Shown: positions 42,000-51,769, numbered from the stretch's first letter. The stretch is 64,000 nt of DNA from Ignavibacteria bacterium UBA2360 (GCA_002344125.1 DDTQ01000011.1:1019220-1083219), one strand, 5' to 3'. The notes: generated from the letters alone by a model not told the origin. Numbers and translations: made by a program.

Positions 42000-42731
42000 T
42001 TGCAGGCAATAATTTTAGCGGCGGGTATGGCAAAACGGCTTCGCCCGCTTACAGATGAAACACCAAAGTGTCTATTGAAGGTCGGCGGTAAAACCCTGCT
42101 TGAAATGACTATTAATAATATCCTCAAAAACGGGGTAAATAGCTTTGTTATGGTCACCGGTTACAGAGAAAACATGATAAAAGATCACATCTCTGAAAAA
42201 TTCCCGGGGCTCGATATTACATACTTAACCAACAGCGACTACGAAAATAACAATAACAGCTATTCCCTTTGGATGACCAAAAATTATATAAAAGGAGATT
42301 CCATTCTGCTTGATAGCGATATTTTGTTCGATTACCGAATAATTTCGAAGCTTTTTGAATTTCCGCACACAGATTGCCTTGCCGTAAAACGGGGGCATAC
42401 ACTCAGCGAAGAGGAGATTAAAGTTATAATTGATAGTGCCAACAAAATTGAGCATATTGGTAAACATTTGGATATAAGAGCATCTTACGGTGAATCAATC
42501 GGCATAGAAAGATTTTCATTTGGTTTCTTCACTAAGCTTGGCGAAGTGCTTGAAAGAAAAATAGTAATAGAAAATAATGTAAATGAATTCTATGAAGCAT
42601 CGTTCCAGGAGCTATACGATAAGGGGAACGCTATGTATGCTGTTGATGTTTCAGAATATAAATGCATGGAAATTGACTTTCCTGAAGACCTTGCCAGGGC
42701 ACAGGATGAAGTAAAAGATCTGGCAGAGTAA
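42000..42731 (+). CDS. Sugar-phosphate nucleotidyltransferase-type protein (LicC-like)
   Basis: 243 aa from a TTG preceded by AAGGAG. The nucleotidyltransferase signature is intact: IILAAGMAKRLRPLTDETPKCL (about 4-25 in two blocks), and LLDSDILFD supplies metal-binding aspartates. The NNNNSYSLWMTK segment and the missing hexapeptide-repeat tail resemble choline-phosphate cytidylyltransferase LicC or glycerol/phosphocholine-type enzymes rather than glucose-1-phosphate enzymes. It is 21 bp upstream of the rhomboid gene. Upstream, TATTTTTG at 41970 may be the promoter. Confidence 0.8.
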   Translation: MQAIILAAGMAKRLRPLTDETPKCLLKVGGKTLLEMTINNILKNGVNSFVMVTGYRENMIKDHISEKFPGLDITYLTNSDYENNNNSYSLWMTKNYIKGDSILLDSDILFDYRIISKLFEFPHTDCLAVKRGHTLSEEEIKVIIDSANKIEHIGKHLDIRASYGESIGIERFSFGFFTKLGEVLERKIVIENNVNEFYEASFQELYDKGNAMYAVDVSEYKCMEIDFPEDLARAQDEVKDLAE

Positions 42732-42752
42732 GAAATACACATAAGTTAATTA

Positions 42753-43715
42753 ATGCGATTTTTCAATTCAAATAGAGATAGATACAGGAACCATAACATG
42801 GGGTACAACAGGCCTTCTATGTTCGGTGGATTTTCATTTTTTCCGCCGGTAATAAAATACCTGCTGATATCTAACATTGCAATTTTTATTTTCCAGCATT
42901 TTATTTTTGCGGGTTTCAAAGTGGGCGGCGTGCCGCTTTCTGTATTCTTCCTGAAATATTTTGCACTTAACCCTATAGGCAGCGAAGTTTTCCCGTTCTA
43001 CCCCTGGCAGCTTTTCACTTACATTTTTATGCATGGCGGTTTCTGGCACCTGTTCTTAAATATGTTCGCTCTGTGGATGTTCGGTATGGAGCTTGAAAAC
43101 ATTTGGGGCTCAAAAAAATTCTTTTTGTACTATTTAATGTGCGGCGTAGGCGCGGGCCTTGCCACAATTTTACTTACACCCTTGTTTACCGGGCTAAACC
43201 TGCCAACAGTCGGCGCATCAGGCTCCGTTTACGGAATACTGGTAGCATTCGGTATGCTTTTCCCCAACAGAGAAATTTTCCTGTACTTCCTCTTCCCCAT
43301 TAAAGCCAAATACTTCGTTATAATCTACATGGCTATTGAACTATTTTCAGTGGGCAGCAATACCGGTGTGGCGCATCTTGCGCATTTGGGCGGAGCGCTT
43401 GTAGGTTTTGTTTACCTGCTTATTACCCGAAACAATATTAACGATCTTTTCAGGTTTGATAAAAAACCGAAGGTGAACCAGAACCGGCCAACAAATATTT
43501 ACCGCAACAGGTATTACGAAAAATATAACACAACCGCTGCGGGAGAAAATATCAGCGATGCTGAGTATTACTCCAAGGGTAACAATTACAGTGATTCAGA
43601 TATTACCCAGGAAAGAATTGACGAGATCTTAGATAAGATAGGCAAAGATGGCTATCAGAACTTAACCGAAGAAGAAAAACGCATTTTGTTTGAAGCAAGC
43701 AAGAAGATACATTAG
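42753..43715 (+). CDS. Rhomboid-family intramembrane serine protease
   Basis: 320 aa. Six transmembrane helices with the catalytic Ser156 in GASGSVYG and His211 in AHLGG; HGGFWHLFLNMFALW is the helix 2 HxxxN segment. A cytoplasmic tail of about 90 residues follows (Asn-, Tyr- and Glu-rich, ending in a helical EEEKRILFEASKKI). It cleaves membrane proteins within the bilayer; the substrates are unknown. An antitoxin gene begins 5 bp after its stop. Confidence 0.93.
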   Translation: MRFFNSNRDRYRNHNMGYNRPSMFGGFSFFPPVIKYLLISNIAIFIFQHFIFAGFKVGGVPLSVFFLKYFALNPIGSEVFPFYPWQLFTYIFMHGGFWHLFLNMFALWMFGMELENIWGSKKFFLYYLMCGVGAGLATILLTPLFTGLNLPTVGASGSVYGILVAFGMLFPNREIFLYFLFPIKAKYFVIIYMAIELFSVGSNTGVAHLAHLGGALVGFVYLLITRNNINDLFRFDKKPKVNQNRPTNIYRNRYYEKYNTTAAGENISDAEYYSKGNNYSDSDITQERIDEILDKIGKDGYQNLTEEEKRILFEASKKIH

Positions 43716-43720
43716 AGAAT

Positions 43721-43978
43721 ATGACTCAACTTGAAATAAAAACGAATTTTCATAAGCTGATAGACGAAATTGAAGATCAGAATGAGCTTACAAAGCTTTA
43801 TGAATATTTTATTGCTCTGAAGCAGAATTTCGAAAAATCAGGCAGTGACTGGTGGGACGAACTGAGCGAAGAACAAAAAAGGAATTTTGATATTGCAATT
43901 GAACAATGCAATGATCCTTCAAAACAAATTTCACATGAAGAGGTAATGAGGGAGTCAAAGAAATGGTTGAAGAAGTAA
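43721..43978 (+). CDS. Antitoxin of a ParE-type module
   Basis: 85 aa, acidic, helical (TQLEIKTNFHKLIDEIEDQ ... ISHEEVMRESKKWLKK). Small proteins of this pattern, often annotated as addiction-module antitoxins, pair with ParE/RelE toxins. It overlaps the toxin by 16 bp. The C-terminal part wraps the toxin in related systems. Confidence 0.82.
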   Translation: MTQLEIKTNFHKLIDEIEDQNELTKLYEYFIALKQNFEKSGSDWWDELSEEQKRNFDIAIEQCNDPSKQISHEEVMRESKKWLKK

Positions 43979-44241
43979 TTTGGACTGAACAGGCAACTTT
44001 TGACTTTCGCCAAATACTTGAATATCTTTACGATGAATGGAGTTACAAAACAGAAGAAGAATATTACAATAGAGTGTTTGAAGTAATAGAACTCATAAAA
44101 GAATTCCCTGGTATGGGCGAGTTGATACCGGAAAGACCTGATTCACGAAAATTCCTTATTGCAAAATTCAATTATTTAACATATGTGCTAATAGGAAATA
44201 AGTTATTTGTTTTAAGTCTTATTGATACGAGAATGGATTAA
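43963..44241 (+). CDS. ParE/RelE-superfamily toxin
   Basis: 92 aa. IWTEQATFDFRQILEYLYDEW forms the two N-terminal helices, followed by IKEFPGMGELIPERPDSRKF and FNYLTYVLIGNKLFVLSLIDTRMD, the strand pattern and the terminal Arg of ParE/RelE-like toxins. The usual targets are gyrase (ParE) or mRNA (RelE); by sequence I favour ParE-like. The stop sits 1 bp before the ispG start. Confidence 0.85.
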   Translation: MVEEVIWTEQATFDFRQILEYLYDEWSYKTEEEYYNRVFEVIELIKEFPGMGELIPERPDSRKFLIAKFNYLTYVLIGNKLFVLSLIDTRMD

Positions 44242-44242
44242 T

Positions 44243-46240
44243 ATGGATACAATAACCACATTAAAAATATACAACAACTCTTTAACAAAATACTCAAGGT
44301 TTAAAACCCGTGAAGTAATGGTTGGCAATATTGGTTTTGGCGCAGGCAATCCTATAAGAGTGCAATCTATGACCACTACTGATACCATGGATACCAAAGG
44401 TACGGTTGAGCAATCAATACGTATGATCGAAGCCGGCTGCGAGCTCGTCAGAATAACAGCCCCGGCTGCCAAGGAAGCCAGGAATCTGGAGAACATCAAA
44501 AATGAACTGCGTGCCCGCGGATATAACACTCCGATAGTCGCAGATATCCACTTCAAACCCGATGCTGCTGAAATTGCTGCAAGGATAGTTGAAAAAGTAA
44601 GAGTTAACCCCGGCAATTACGCTGATAAAAAGAAATTCAAAGTGTTCAGCTTTACTGATGAACTATACAATGAAGAGCTTGAAAGAATTTACGAATCATT
44701 TTCACCCCTTGTAAAAATTTGCAAAGAGCATGGAACCGCAATGAGAATTGGCACCAACCACGGCTCATTAAGTGACAGGATCATGAATCGCTACGGTGAT
44801 ACACCGATTGGTATGGTGGAATCAGCGCTGGAGTTTGTGCGAATTTGCCGTGATCACAATTACCATGAGATTATCCTTTCCATGAAATCTTCCAATACGC
44901 AGGTAATGGTTGAAGCATACAGGCTGCTTGTTAACAGGATGATAGAAGAAGGCATGAACTATCCGCTGCACCTCGGTGTAACAGAAGCAGGCGATGGCGA
45001 AGACGGAAGGATTAAATCATCAGTCGGTATAGGTACACTCCTTGAAGACGGGCTTGGCGATACAATAAGAGTATCTCTCACCGAAGACCCTGAGTTTGAA
45101 ATTCCCGTTTGCAGTAGGATAGTAGAGAGATATAATAATCGTCAATCACACACACCGATTGCGGATTTGGGATTGCGGATTGCGGATTATAATGTAATTT
45201 CAGGCAAATCCGAAATCGAAAATCCGAATTCCGAAATCCCATACGATCCATTTTCATATCAGCGCCGTAAGACTTACGAAACGGATAAGATCGGCAATCA
45301 TCATGTACCTGTTGTGATATTGAGTCTGGATGCAAAGGAGTATTCAGAACCTTCATCTCTTGAAAAAATTTCATACAGTTATTCTAAAGAACTTGATAAA
45401 TGGAACATCGGCGACTTGGCGCCGGATTTTATTTACCTCAGTACGGGTGACCTGCCCTATGCGCTGCCAGGAACATTAAAGAAAATTTTCGATTACAGCT
45501 TCTGGAAGACTCTTGAAGATAAATCGGATTCTTTTCCGTTATTTACTCCTAAGGAATATTTAACAGCTGAGAGAAAATCCTACAGGATTAATTTTGTTTC
45601 ATTAACAATTAATGATATCACACCAGATCTGCTTGAAGCTATTAAAGTTGATAAATTTTGCGTGCTTGTGATCAATACATCCAATCAGCACGGAATGGCA
45701 GAGGAGCGAAGAGTAATAATTGAGCTCATGCAGCAGGGGATAGATACACCTGTGATAATATCGCGAAGCTACGCCGATATTGATGATGAGGACCTCACAA
45801 TAAGCAGCGCAACAGATTTGGGTGCACTGTTGATCGACGGTATGGGTGATGGTATCTGGATTAAAGCAGAAAACAGCATTGATGTTATCAACCGCGTCAG
45901 CTTTGGGATACTTCAGGCGTCAAGAACAAGGATTTCTAAAACCGAATATATAAGCTGTCCATCTTGCGGGCGAACGCAGTTTGATCTGCAGGTAACAACA
46001 GCTATGATAAAAAAACGCACAGACCATCTGAAAGGTGTGAAAATCGCCATTATGGGCTGCATTGTTAACGGACCGGGTGAAATGGCTGACGCCGATTACG
46101 GCTTTGTGGGGTCAGGACCCGACTGGATAACTTTATACCGCGGAAAAGAAGTTATTGAGCGGGGCATTCCGTATCCAGAAGCTTTGGATAAGCTTATCGG
46201 CATAATGAAGGAAGACGGAATATGGATAGAGAACAATTAA
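44243..46240 (+). CDS. ispG: 4-hydroxy-3-methylbut-2-en-1-yl diphosphate synthase, long form
   Basis: 665 aa from the ATG at 44243; a TTG start at 44222 would overlap the toxin. MEP-pathway enzyme that converts MEcPP to HMBPP. The N-terminal TIM barrel (IRVQSMTTTDTMDT, PIVADIHFKPDAA) is followed by the extra domain of the plant/Chlamydia/Bacteroidota form and then the iron-sulfur domain: Cys572, Cys575 (SCPSCGRT) and Cys606 (MGCIVNGPGE). A short in-frame repeat insertion (about residues 306-333) lies where the barrel meets the extra domain. Confidence 0.96.
   Translation: MDTITTLKIYNNSLTKYSRFKTREVMVGNIGFGAGNPIRVQSMTTTDTMDTKGTVEQSIRMIEAGCELVRITAPAAKEARNLENIKNELRARGYNTPIVADIHFKPDAAEIAARIVEKVRVNPGNYADKKKFKVFSFTDELYNEELERIYESFSPLVKICKEHGTAMRIGTNHGSLSDRIMNRYGDTPIGMVESALEFVRICRDHNYHEIILSMKSSNTQVMVEAYRLLVNRMIEEGMNYPLHLGVTEAGDGEDGRIKSSVGIGTLLEDGLGDTIRVSLTEDPEFEIPVCSRIVERYNNRQSHTPIADLGLRIADYNVISGKSEIENPNSEIPYDPFSYQRRKTYETDKIGNHHVPVVILSLDAKEYSEPSSLEKISYSYSKELDKWNIGDLAPDFIYLSTGDLPYALPGTLKKIFDYSFWKTLEDKSDSFPLFTPKEYLTAERKSYRINFVSLTINDITPDLLEAIKVDKFCVLVINTSNQHGMAEERRVIIELMQQGIDTPVIISRSYADIDDEDLTISSATDLGALLIDGMGDGIWIKAENSIDVINRVSFGILQASRTRISKTEYISCPSCGRTQFDLQVTTAMIKKRTDHLKGVKIAIMGCIVNGPGEMADADYGFVGSGPDWITLYRGKEVIERGIPYPEALDKLIGIMKEDGIWIENN
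45158..45242. repeat. Palindromic repeat (family R3) inside ispG
   Basis: GGATTTGGGATTGCGGATT and GCGGATTATAATG are followed by ATCCGAAATCGAAAATCCG and TTCCGAAATC, so the arms are partly complementary. It is translated as RIADLG-like and NSEIP-like peptides (IADLGLRIADY and KSEIENPNSEIP), adds about 28 residues and keeps the frame. The same AATCCGAAATC units occur at 52916-52948. Confidence 0.8.
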
Positions 46241-46277
46241 CAATGAGCAATGAGTAATTAACAATTACGAATTTTTG

Positions 46278-46303
46278 AAGAGGGGATAAATTCCCCTTTT
46301 TTA
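46278..46303 (+). terminator. Rho-independent terminator after ispG
   Basis: AGGGGA and TCCCCT arms around TAAAT, then TTTTT. Confidence 0.75.
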
Positions 46304-46362
46304 TTTTATGGCAAGACTTTAATTTTACTAATATTTAATGAATTTCAAAAGTCCTGAGTGAA

Positions 46363-48870
46363 ATGAAAAGAAAATACATTTTCATTATAATTCTGCTGTT
46401 AACATCCTTACTTAATTATTCAATATATTCACAAATGTTCGGGCAGGAGCCCACTGAACGAATACGCACTTATGACGTTCAGCATATTAAGCTTGAAATT
46501 TCCGTTGATCCTGAAGCCAAAACTGTATCAGGTCTTGTATATACTTCTATTGTTCCTATAGAAAATGGATTTTCTGAATTTGAAGTTGATGCTGCCGGTA
46601 TGACGATTGAAAGTGTATGGCTTGACCCGAAAGGTTCGATGACCATAAGTTATGACGGTAATACTAAAAGAAAAGGTTACTATTACACAGATCTTAAATT
46701 CACTTATGATAAAAAAAAGGTCAAAGTAACTCTTGATAAGGCCTACAGCGAAAAAGATACCCTGCATTATGTAATTGCATATATGACCACTGATCCTGAA
46801 AAAGGGTTGTATTTCATTACTCCCACTGAAACCTTTCCAAATAAGCGCTATGAAGTCTGGTCTCAGGGCGAAGGTGAAGATAACCGCTATTGGTTCCCAT
46901 GTTACGATTACCCTAACGATATGGCTACCACGGAAATGTATGTCACCGTCAGCAGCAGGTACCAAACTATTTCCAACGGAGTATTAAAGAATAAATTCGA
47001 TAAACTGAATTACACAACATGGCATTGGGCGAACGATAAACCGCACGTATCATACTTGGTTATGCTTGGTATAGGTAATTGGGATACAATCAGCACTTCA
47101 TGGGATGGGATTCCTGTCATATCATATGTACCGCCTGGCTGGAAGTCTTGGGGCGAAAATTCATACAGGCAGACTGCCGATATCATGAAATTCTTTTCAG
47201 AATACATCGGCTTCCGTTACCCGTGGGGTGAGTTCCGCCAGGTTGCCGTGCAGGATTTTATCTATGGTGGAATGGAAAATACAGGCGCAGTCGTTCTGTT
47301 TGAAGGTTCTGTTTATGATGAAAAAACCGAGCCCGATTATTCCGCTACAGGTTTAGTAGCTCATGAGCTTGCACACCAATGGTGGGGTGATGTTGTTACA
47401 TGCAAGAACTGGAACGAAATGTGGCTGAACGAAAGCTTCGCAACTTATTTTCAGTGCCTGTACAAAGAGCATCAGCTTGGCAAAGATGAGTTTGATTACA
47501 ATATTTTCAGTAATGGCAACAACGCCATTAAAGCTGATTCTACATCACGCAAACCTATATACATAAGAGATGGCTTAACCACCAATACATACGATAAAGG
47601 TTCGGTTGTGCTTAACATGCTGCGAAATATGATTGGGGATGATAAGTTCAGAAAAACAATGAACCTTTACATTACTAAAAATCAGTTTAAGCCGGTTGTA
47701 ACCAAAGACCTGGTTGATGCACTGCACACAGCAATTGATGACCCGCTGCTTGACCAAATGCCCGCTAACTTAAGCTGGTTCTTTGAAGAATGGATCTACA
47801 AAGCTGGGCAGCCGGAATTTAAAGCTGACTACACCTACAATGAAGATATAAAAGAATTAACTCTAAATGCCGTTCAGGTACAGAATACGGATTCATCTTC
47901 TGTTTTTAAAACTCCCGTTCCCGTGGAGATCTTTACAGAAGCGGGTAAACAGAATTTATCGATGGAAACCTCTGCTGAAATTAAAACTTACGTTTTAAAA
48001 CTTGATTCCAAACCGCTGAATGTCAATTTTAATAAAGGGAACAAAGTCCTTTGTAAGCTGTATTTCAGCAAGCCCAAAGCTGACTGGCTTTATCAGCTTA
48101 ACAATTCAGCGGATGCAATTGATAGGCTTACCGCTCTTAACGGTTTGAAGGATTTCATCAATGATGAAGATGTCATTGAAGCCCTAAGAACAACAATGAG
48201 AAATGATACATTCTGGGGCGTTAGAAATGAAGCCGTAAAGGTCATTGCCAATTCAAAAAACAAATCAGTCACAGAAATTTTTATGAAGTATATGATCGAT
48301 GAGAGTGATTCCAGGGTAAGAAGAACGTACTTGTTGAATATTAAAAACATACTGAACTATCACCCCGAAGAAAAAGAGAACATTGCTGTACTGCAATACT
48401 TCCTCACGAACCTGATAGCCGGCGAAACAAGCTACTACGCAGCCGCTGACGCGGTTACCGCGCTCTCTGATATACTGGACAGCGATAAAATTTATGATGC
48501 TGTAATTCCTTATTTAGAAATGGATTCACATGTTGATATTATCCGCCGCAATGTACTTACCGCTCTTGCAAGATCCAAAGATCCCCGCGCAAAAGACGTA
48601 TTTTTGAAATACGGCAAGATTGGCAGTACAGCAAGAGTGCGTAACATAGCCATAACAGGACTCGGAGATTACCTGAATGATCCTTTGGTAATAGAATTCC
48701 TCAATAATAGCCTTAAAGGCTCACCCCGCAGCACGCAGGGTGCGATACTTTCACTCCTGTTAAGAGCAAAAAACCCTTCATCATTGCCATTTCTCAACGA
48801 TTTAGCCAATTCTTCTAATGACCAAAGGTTTATAGAAAGAGTCAACAGGGTGATCCAAGCATTTAATTAA
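46363..48870 (+). CDS. M1-family metallo-aminopeptidase with C-terminal HEAT repeats
   Basis: 835 aa. Signal peptide (IIILLLTSLLNYSIYSQ). N-terminal beta-domain, then the gluzincin core: GGMENTGAVV (exopeptidase motif, about 301-310) and HELAHQWWGD (His334, Glu335, His338) with Glu357 in NESFA, the HExxHx18E zinc motif. A C-terminal helical repeat region (about 575-830) resembles HEAT repeats (DSRVRRTYLLNI, VDIIRRNVLTALARSKD). No T9SS sorting domain, so probably periplasmic. It trims N-terminal residues from peptides. Confidence 0.93.
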   Translation: MKRKYIFIIILLLTSLLNYSIYSQMFGQEPTERIRTYDVQHIKLEISVDPEAKTVSGLVYTSIVPIENGFSEFEVDAAGMTIESVWLDPKGSMTISYDGNTKRKGYYYTDLKFTYDKKKVKVTLDKAYSEKDTLHYVIAYMTTDPEKGLYFITPTETFPNKRYEVWSQGEGEDNRYWFPCYDYPNDMATTEMYVTVSSRYQTISNGVLKNKFDKLNYTTWHWANDKPHVSYLVMLGIGNWDTISTSWDGIPVISYVPPGWKSWGENSYRQTADIMKFFSEYIGFRYPWGEFRQVAVQDFIYGGMENTGAVVLFEGSVYDEKTEPDYSATGLVAHELAHQWWGDVVTCKNWNEMWLNESFATYFQCLYKEHQLGKDEFDYNIFSNGNNAIKADSTSRKPIYIRDGLTTNTYDKGSVVLNMLRNMIGDDKFRKTMNLYITKNQFKPVVTKDLVDALHTAIDDPLLDQMPANLSWFFEEWIYKAGQPEFKADYTYNEDIKELTLNAVQVQNTDSSSVFKTPVPVEIFTEAGKQNLSMETSAEIKTYVLKLDSKPLNVNFNKGNKVLCKLYFSKPKADWLYQLNNSADAIDRLTALNGLKDFINDEDVIEALRTTMRNDTFWGVRNEAVKVIANSKNKSVTEIFMKYMIDESDSRVRRTYLLNIKNILNYHPEEKENIAVLQYFLTNLIAGETSYYAAADAVTALSDILDSDKIYDAVIPYLEMDSHVDIIRRNVLTALARSKDPRAKDVFLKYGKIGSTARVRNIAITGLGDYLNDPLVIEFLNNSLKGSPRSTQGAILSLLLRAKNPSSLPFLNDLANSSNDQRFIERVNRVIQAFN

Positions 48871-48908
48871 CAATAGTTTAATTGCTAAGTTGTGAATCTT
48901 TCTATACC

Positions 48909-48939
48909 TTGAAATTCTCACCAAAAATCGGCATATTTG
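48909..48939 (+). promoter_or_regulatory. Promoter of rpsA
   Basis: TTG (48909-48911), 20 nt, CATATTTG (48932-48939) resembles TAnnTTTG with one mismatch. The leader to the start at 49064 is about 120 nt, long enough for autoregulation by S1. Confidence 0.6.
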
Positions 48940-49063
48940 TAGTTCTTTCCACGAAATTTTATCTCAAACTGGAGTGGATTTTAAACTAACGCTCCGAACG
49001 CTATTGAAGCGTGCGGGGATATTTATTAATTAAACTAAGTTTTAACGGAGATTTTAATAAACG

Positions 49064-50896
49064 ATGACTTCACCAAACGAGACAGTTAATGATAATGCAG
49101 CGATTGAAGAAGCAAAACCGGTTGTAATTAAAACAAAAGATTTTGTTGCAAAAGATTACAGCGAAGAAGAATTTAAAAAATACATTGAGCTTTACGAAAA
49201 GACTTTTAATGTAATTAAAGAAAACGAGATAGCAAAAGGAAAGGTTGTTGCGATTTCAGGCAACGACGTTTTAATTGATATCGGCTTCAAATCAGACGGT
49301 AGAGTTTCTATCGATGAGTTCCCCGATCCTGATAACATAAAAATAGGCGATGAAGTTGAGATCTTTGTAGAAAAGATCGAAGACCGCGAAGGACAGCTTG
49401 TTCTTTCACGCAAACGCGCTGATATTATCCGTAACTGGGAAAAGATCACAGCTGCAAAAGAGAACGATACTGTTATTCAGGGTAAATGCGTTCGCCGTAT
49501 CAAAGGCGGATTTGTTGTCGATCTCGGCGGCATTAACGCGTTCCTTCCGGGTTCACAGATAGATACCAAACCTATCCGTGACTACGATGTATTTGTAAAT
49601 AAAATGATGGACTTCAAGATATTGAAGATCAATCATCCTAATGAAAATATTATAGTATCACATAAAGTTCTCATTGAAGAATCAATGTCAGAACAAAGAG
49701 GCAAACTGCTTGCTACACTTGAATCAGGCCAGGTATTAACTTCAACAGTTAAGGCTATTACCGATTTTGGTGTGTTTGTAGATCTTGGCGGCGTTGATGG
49801 ACTTATCCATATTACCGACCTCTCATGGGGCAGGATAAATCACCCCAGCGATGTAGTTAACCTGGATGAAACTATTGATGTAAAAGTACTTGAATACGAC
49901 AAAGAAAAGAAACGCGTTACACTTGGCTTAAAACAGCTGCAGCCGCATCCATGGGAAAATATCGAAGAGAAACTCAAGATCGGTGATAAAGTATCAGGTA
50001 AGGTTGTATCAATTACCGATTACGGCGCATTTATTGAAATAGAAAAAGGCATTGAAGGCCTTATTCATATTTCAGAAATGTCATGGACACAGCACATAAC
50101 CAATCCAACCCAGGTTGTTACAATGGGGCAGGTTATTGAAGCTATTGTTCTCAGCCTTGATAAGAACGAAAAGAAACTCTCACTTGGTATTAAACAGCTT
50201 ACACCTAACCCGTGGCAGTCTTTGCTTGACCGCTTCCCGGTGAATTCAAAGCATAAAGGAAAAGTCTGCAACATTACAAACTTCGGCGTTTTTGTTGAGC
50301 TTGAAGAAGGCGTTGACGGCTTAATACATATTTCTGACCTTTCATGGACAAAGAAGATCTTCAATATTGAAGATTTCGTTCAGTTGGGACAGGAAATTGA
50401 TGTAACAATTCTTGGAATAGACGTTGAAAACCAGAGAATTGCTCTGGGACATAAACAGCTTACAGATAACCCATGGGAAAAACTTACAGATGAGTTTAAA
50501 CCCGGAACTGAAGCCAAATGCAAGGTTATGAAAGCTATCGAAAAAGGGATAATTGTAGAATTACCCGCAGTTGTTGATGGCTTTATTCCCGCTTCACAGC
50601 TTTCAGTATCTCCGGTAAAGAACTTCGCTGAACTTTTTAAATCAGGTGAAGAATTTATGGCTGAAGTGATTGAATTTGATAAAGAATCAAAAAAAATAGT
50701 ACTATCAGTCCTTGAGTATCTTAAAGATAAAGACGAGGCTGAAGTAGATGAATATGTTGCGAAATTCAAACTTAAGAAATTCACACTTGCTGATGTTATT
50801 GACAGAACTAAATCCGCTGCCGATACAAAAGAAGAAATAGATTTCAAGATTGATGATGTTATGGATACAGAAAAAAATGAAGAACAGGCACAGTAA
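49064..50896 (+). CDS. rpsA: 30S ribosomal protein S1
   Basis: 610 aa with six S1 OB-fold domains: the first two (about 50-200) are ribosome-binding variants, and the next four show the RNA-binding pattern G-x-V-x-x-I-x-x-[FY]-G-[AV]-F-[IV]-[DE] (for example TDFGVFVDLGGVDGLIHIT, TDYGAFIEIEKGIEGLIHIS and TNFGVFVELEEGVDGLIHIS). It recruits mRNA to the ribosome, which matters in a lineage with few strong Shine-Dalgarno sequences. It begins after a long leader and ends at a strong terminator. Confidence 0.97.
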   Translation: MTSPNETVNDNAAIEEAKPVVIKTKDFVAKDYSEEEFKKYIELYEKTFNVIKENEIAKGKVVAISGNDVLIDIGFKSDGRVSIDEFPDPDNIKIGDEVEIFVEKIEDREGQLVLSRKRADIIRNWEKITAAKENDTVIQGKCVRRIKGGFVVDLGGINAFLPGSQIDTKPIRDYDVFVNKMMDFKILKINHPNENIIVSHKVLIEESMSEQRGKLLATLESGQVLTSTVKAITDFGVFVDLGGVDGLIHITDLSWGRINHPSDVVNLDETIDVKVLEYDKEKKRVTLGLKQLQPHPWENIEEKLKIGDKVSGKVVSITDYGAFIEIEKGIEGLIHISEMSWTQHITNPTQVVTMGQVIEAIVLSLDKNEKKLSLGIKQLTPNPWQSLLDRFPVNSKHKGKVCNITNFGVFVELEEGVDGLIHISDLSWTKKIFNIEDFVQLGQEIDVTILGIDVENQRIALGHKQLTDNPWEKLTDEFKPGTEAKCKVMKAIEKGIIVELPAVVDGFIPASQLSVSPVKNFAELFKSGEEFMAEVIEFDKESKKIVLSVLEYLKDKDEAEVDEYVAKFKLKKFTLADVIDRTKSAADTKEEIDFKIDDVMDTEKNEEQAQ

Positions 50897-50918
50897 TTTA
50901 AATGGTTAATTAACAATT

Positions 50919-50954
50919 AAAAGCATTCTGCTCTAAAAAGCAGAATGCTTTTTT
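50919..50954 (+). terminator. Rho-independent terminator after rpsA
   Basis: AAAGCATTCTGCT, loop, AGCAGAATGCTTT then TTT. A 13-bp stem. Confidence 0.93.
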
Positions 50955-50974
50955 AGTTTAGAACGGATATTAAA

Positions 50975-51769
50975 ATGACAGATATAAAGACCCTCAAAGA
51001 TGTAATGTTCAAGGCGGCTGACGCGGCTGCTGCTATACAGCTTGAATATTTTGAAACTGATTTTGAAATTGGCAGGAAGCGAGACTACAGCGATCTTGTT
51101 ACCGAAGTTGATAAAAAATGCGAAGCTAAAATTATCGAGATAATTCATGATGCCTTTCCGGGACATAATGTGCTTGGTGAAGAAGGCGGCGATCAGCACA
51201 AAACTTCTGACTATGTATGGATAGTTGATCCTATTGACGGAACCGTTAATTATGCTCACTCTGTACCTGTTTTTTGTGTATCAATTGCTGTGGAATATAA
51301 AGGAGAAGTAATACTTGGAATAGTTTACTCGCCCAAAACCAATGAGAAGTTCTATGCTGAAAAGGGTGGTGGAGCTTTTCTGAATCACAAACAGTTAAAA
51401 GTAAGTGATATTGATCTTTTGAAAGATAGCTTATTGGTTACAGGTTTTCCTTATGGCGCAAAGGATAACTTTGACCATTGCATAGATCATTTTGTGAATT
51501 TTGTAAAACTCGGTTTACCCATACGCCGGCTGGGCTCCGCAGCGCTTGATATCTGCTACCTGGCCGCAGGAAGGTTTGAAGGTTTCTGGGAAGTGAATCT
51601 TAACGCATGGGATGTAGCGGCGGGTTACCTGATCCTGCTTGAAGCAGGCGGAAAAGTGACAAATTTTGAAGGCGGTAAATACTCAGTTTATGATAAGCAG
51701 ATACTTGCTACTAACGGGAAAACTGTTCACAGTGAAATGATAGAGGTGCTGAAAAAAGCGTATTTGTAA
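50975..51769 (+). CDS. Inositol monophosphatase-family protein (SuhB-like)
   Basis: 264 aa, usual length. Metal-site motifs GEEGGD, DPIDGTVNYAH (Asp-x-x-Asp-Gly-Thr) and WDVAAGYLILLEAGG are complete. It dephosphorylates inositol-1-phosphate or related sugar phosphates; in some bacteria SuhB also binds NusA/RNA polymerase. Follows rpsA after a terminator, so probably has its own start. Confidence 0.95.
   Translation: MTDIKTLKDVMFKAADAAAAIQLEYFETDFEIGRKRDYSDLVTEVDKKCEAKIIEIIHDAFPGHNVLGEEGGDQHKTSDYVWIVDPIDGTVNYAHSVPVFCVSIAVEYKGEVILGIVYSPKTNEKFYAEKGGGAFLNHKQLKVSDIDLLKDSLLVTGFPYGAKDNFDHCIDHFVNFVKLGLPIRRLGSAALDICYLAAGRFEGFWEVNLNAWDVAAGYLILLEAGGKVTNFEGGKYSVYDKQILATNGKTVHSEMIEVLKKAYL

Noticed and set aside
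44222..44242. The TTG start of ispG
   Set aside because: It overlaps the toxin gene. The ATG at 44243 gives a normal N-terminus.
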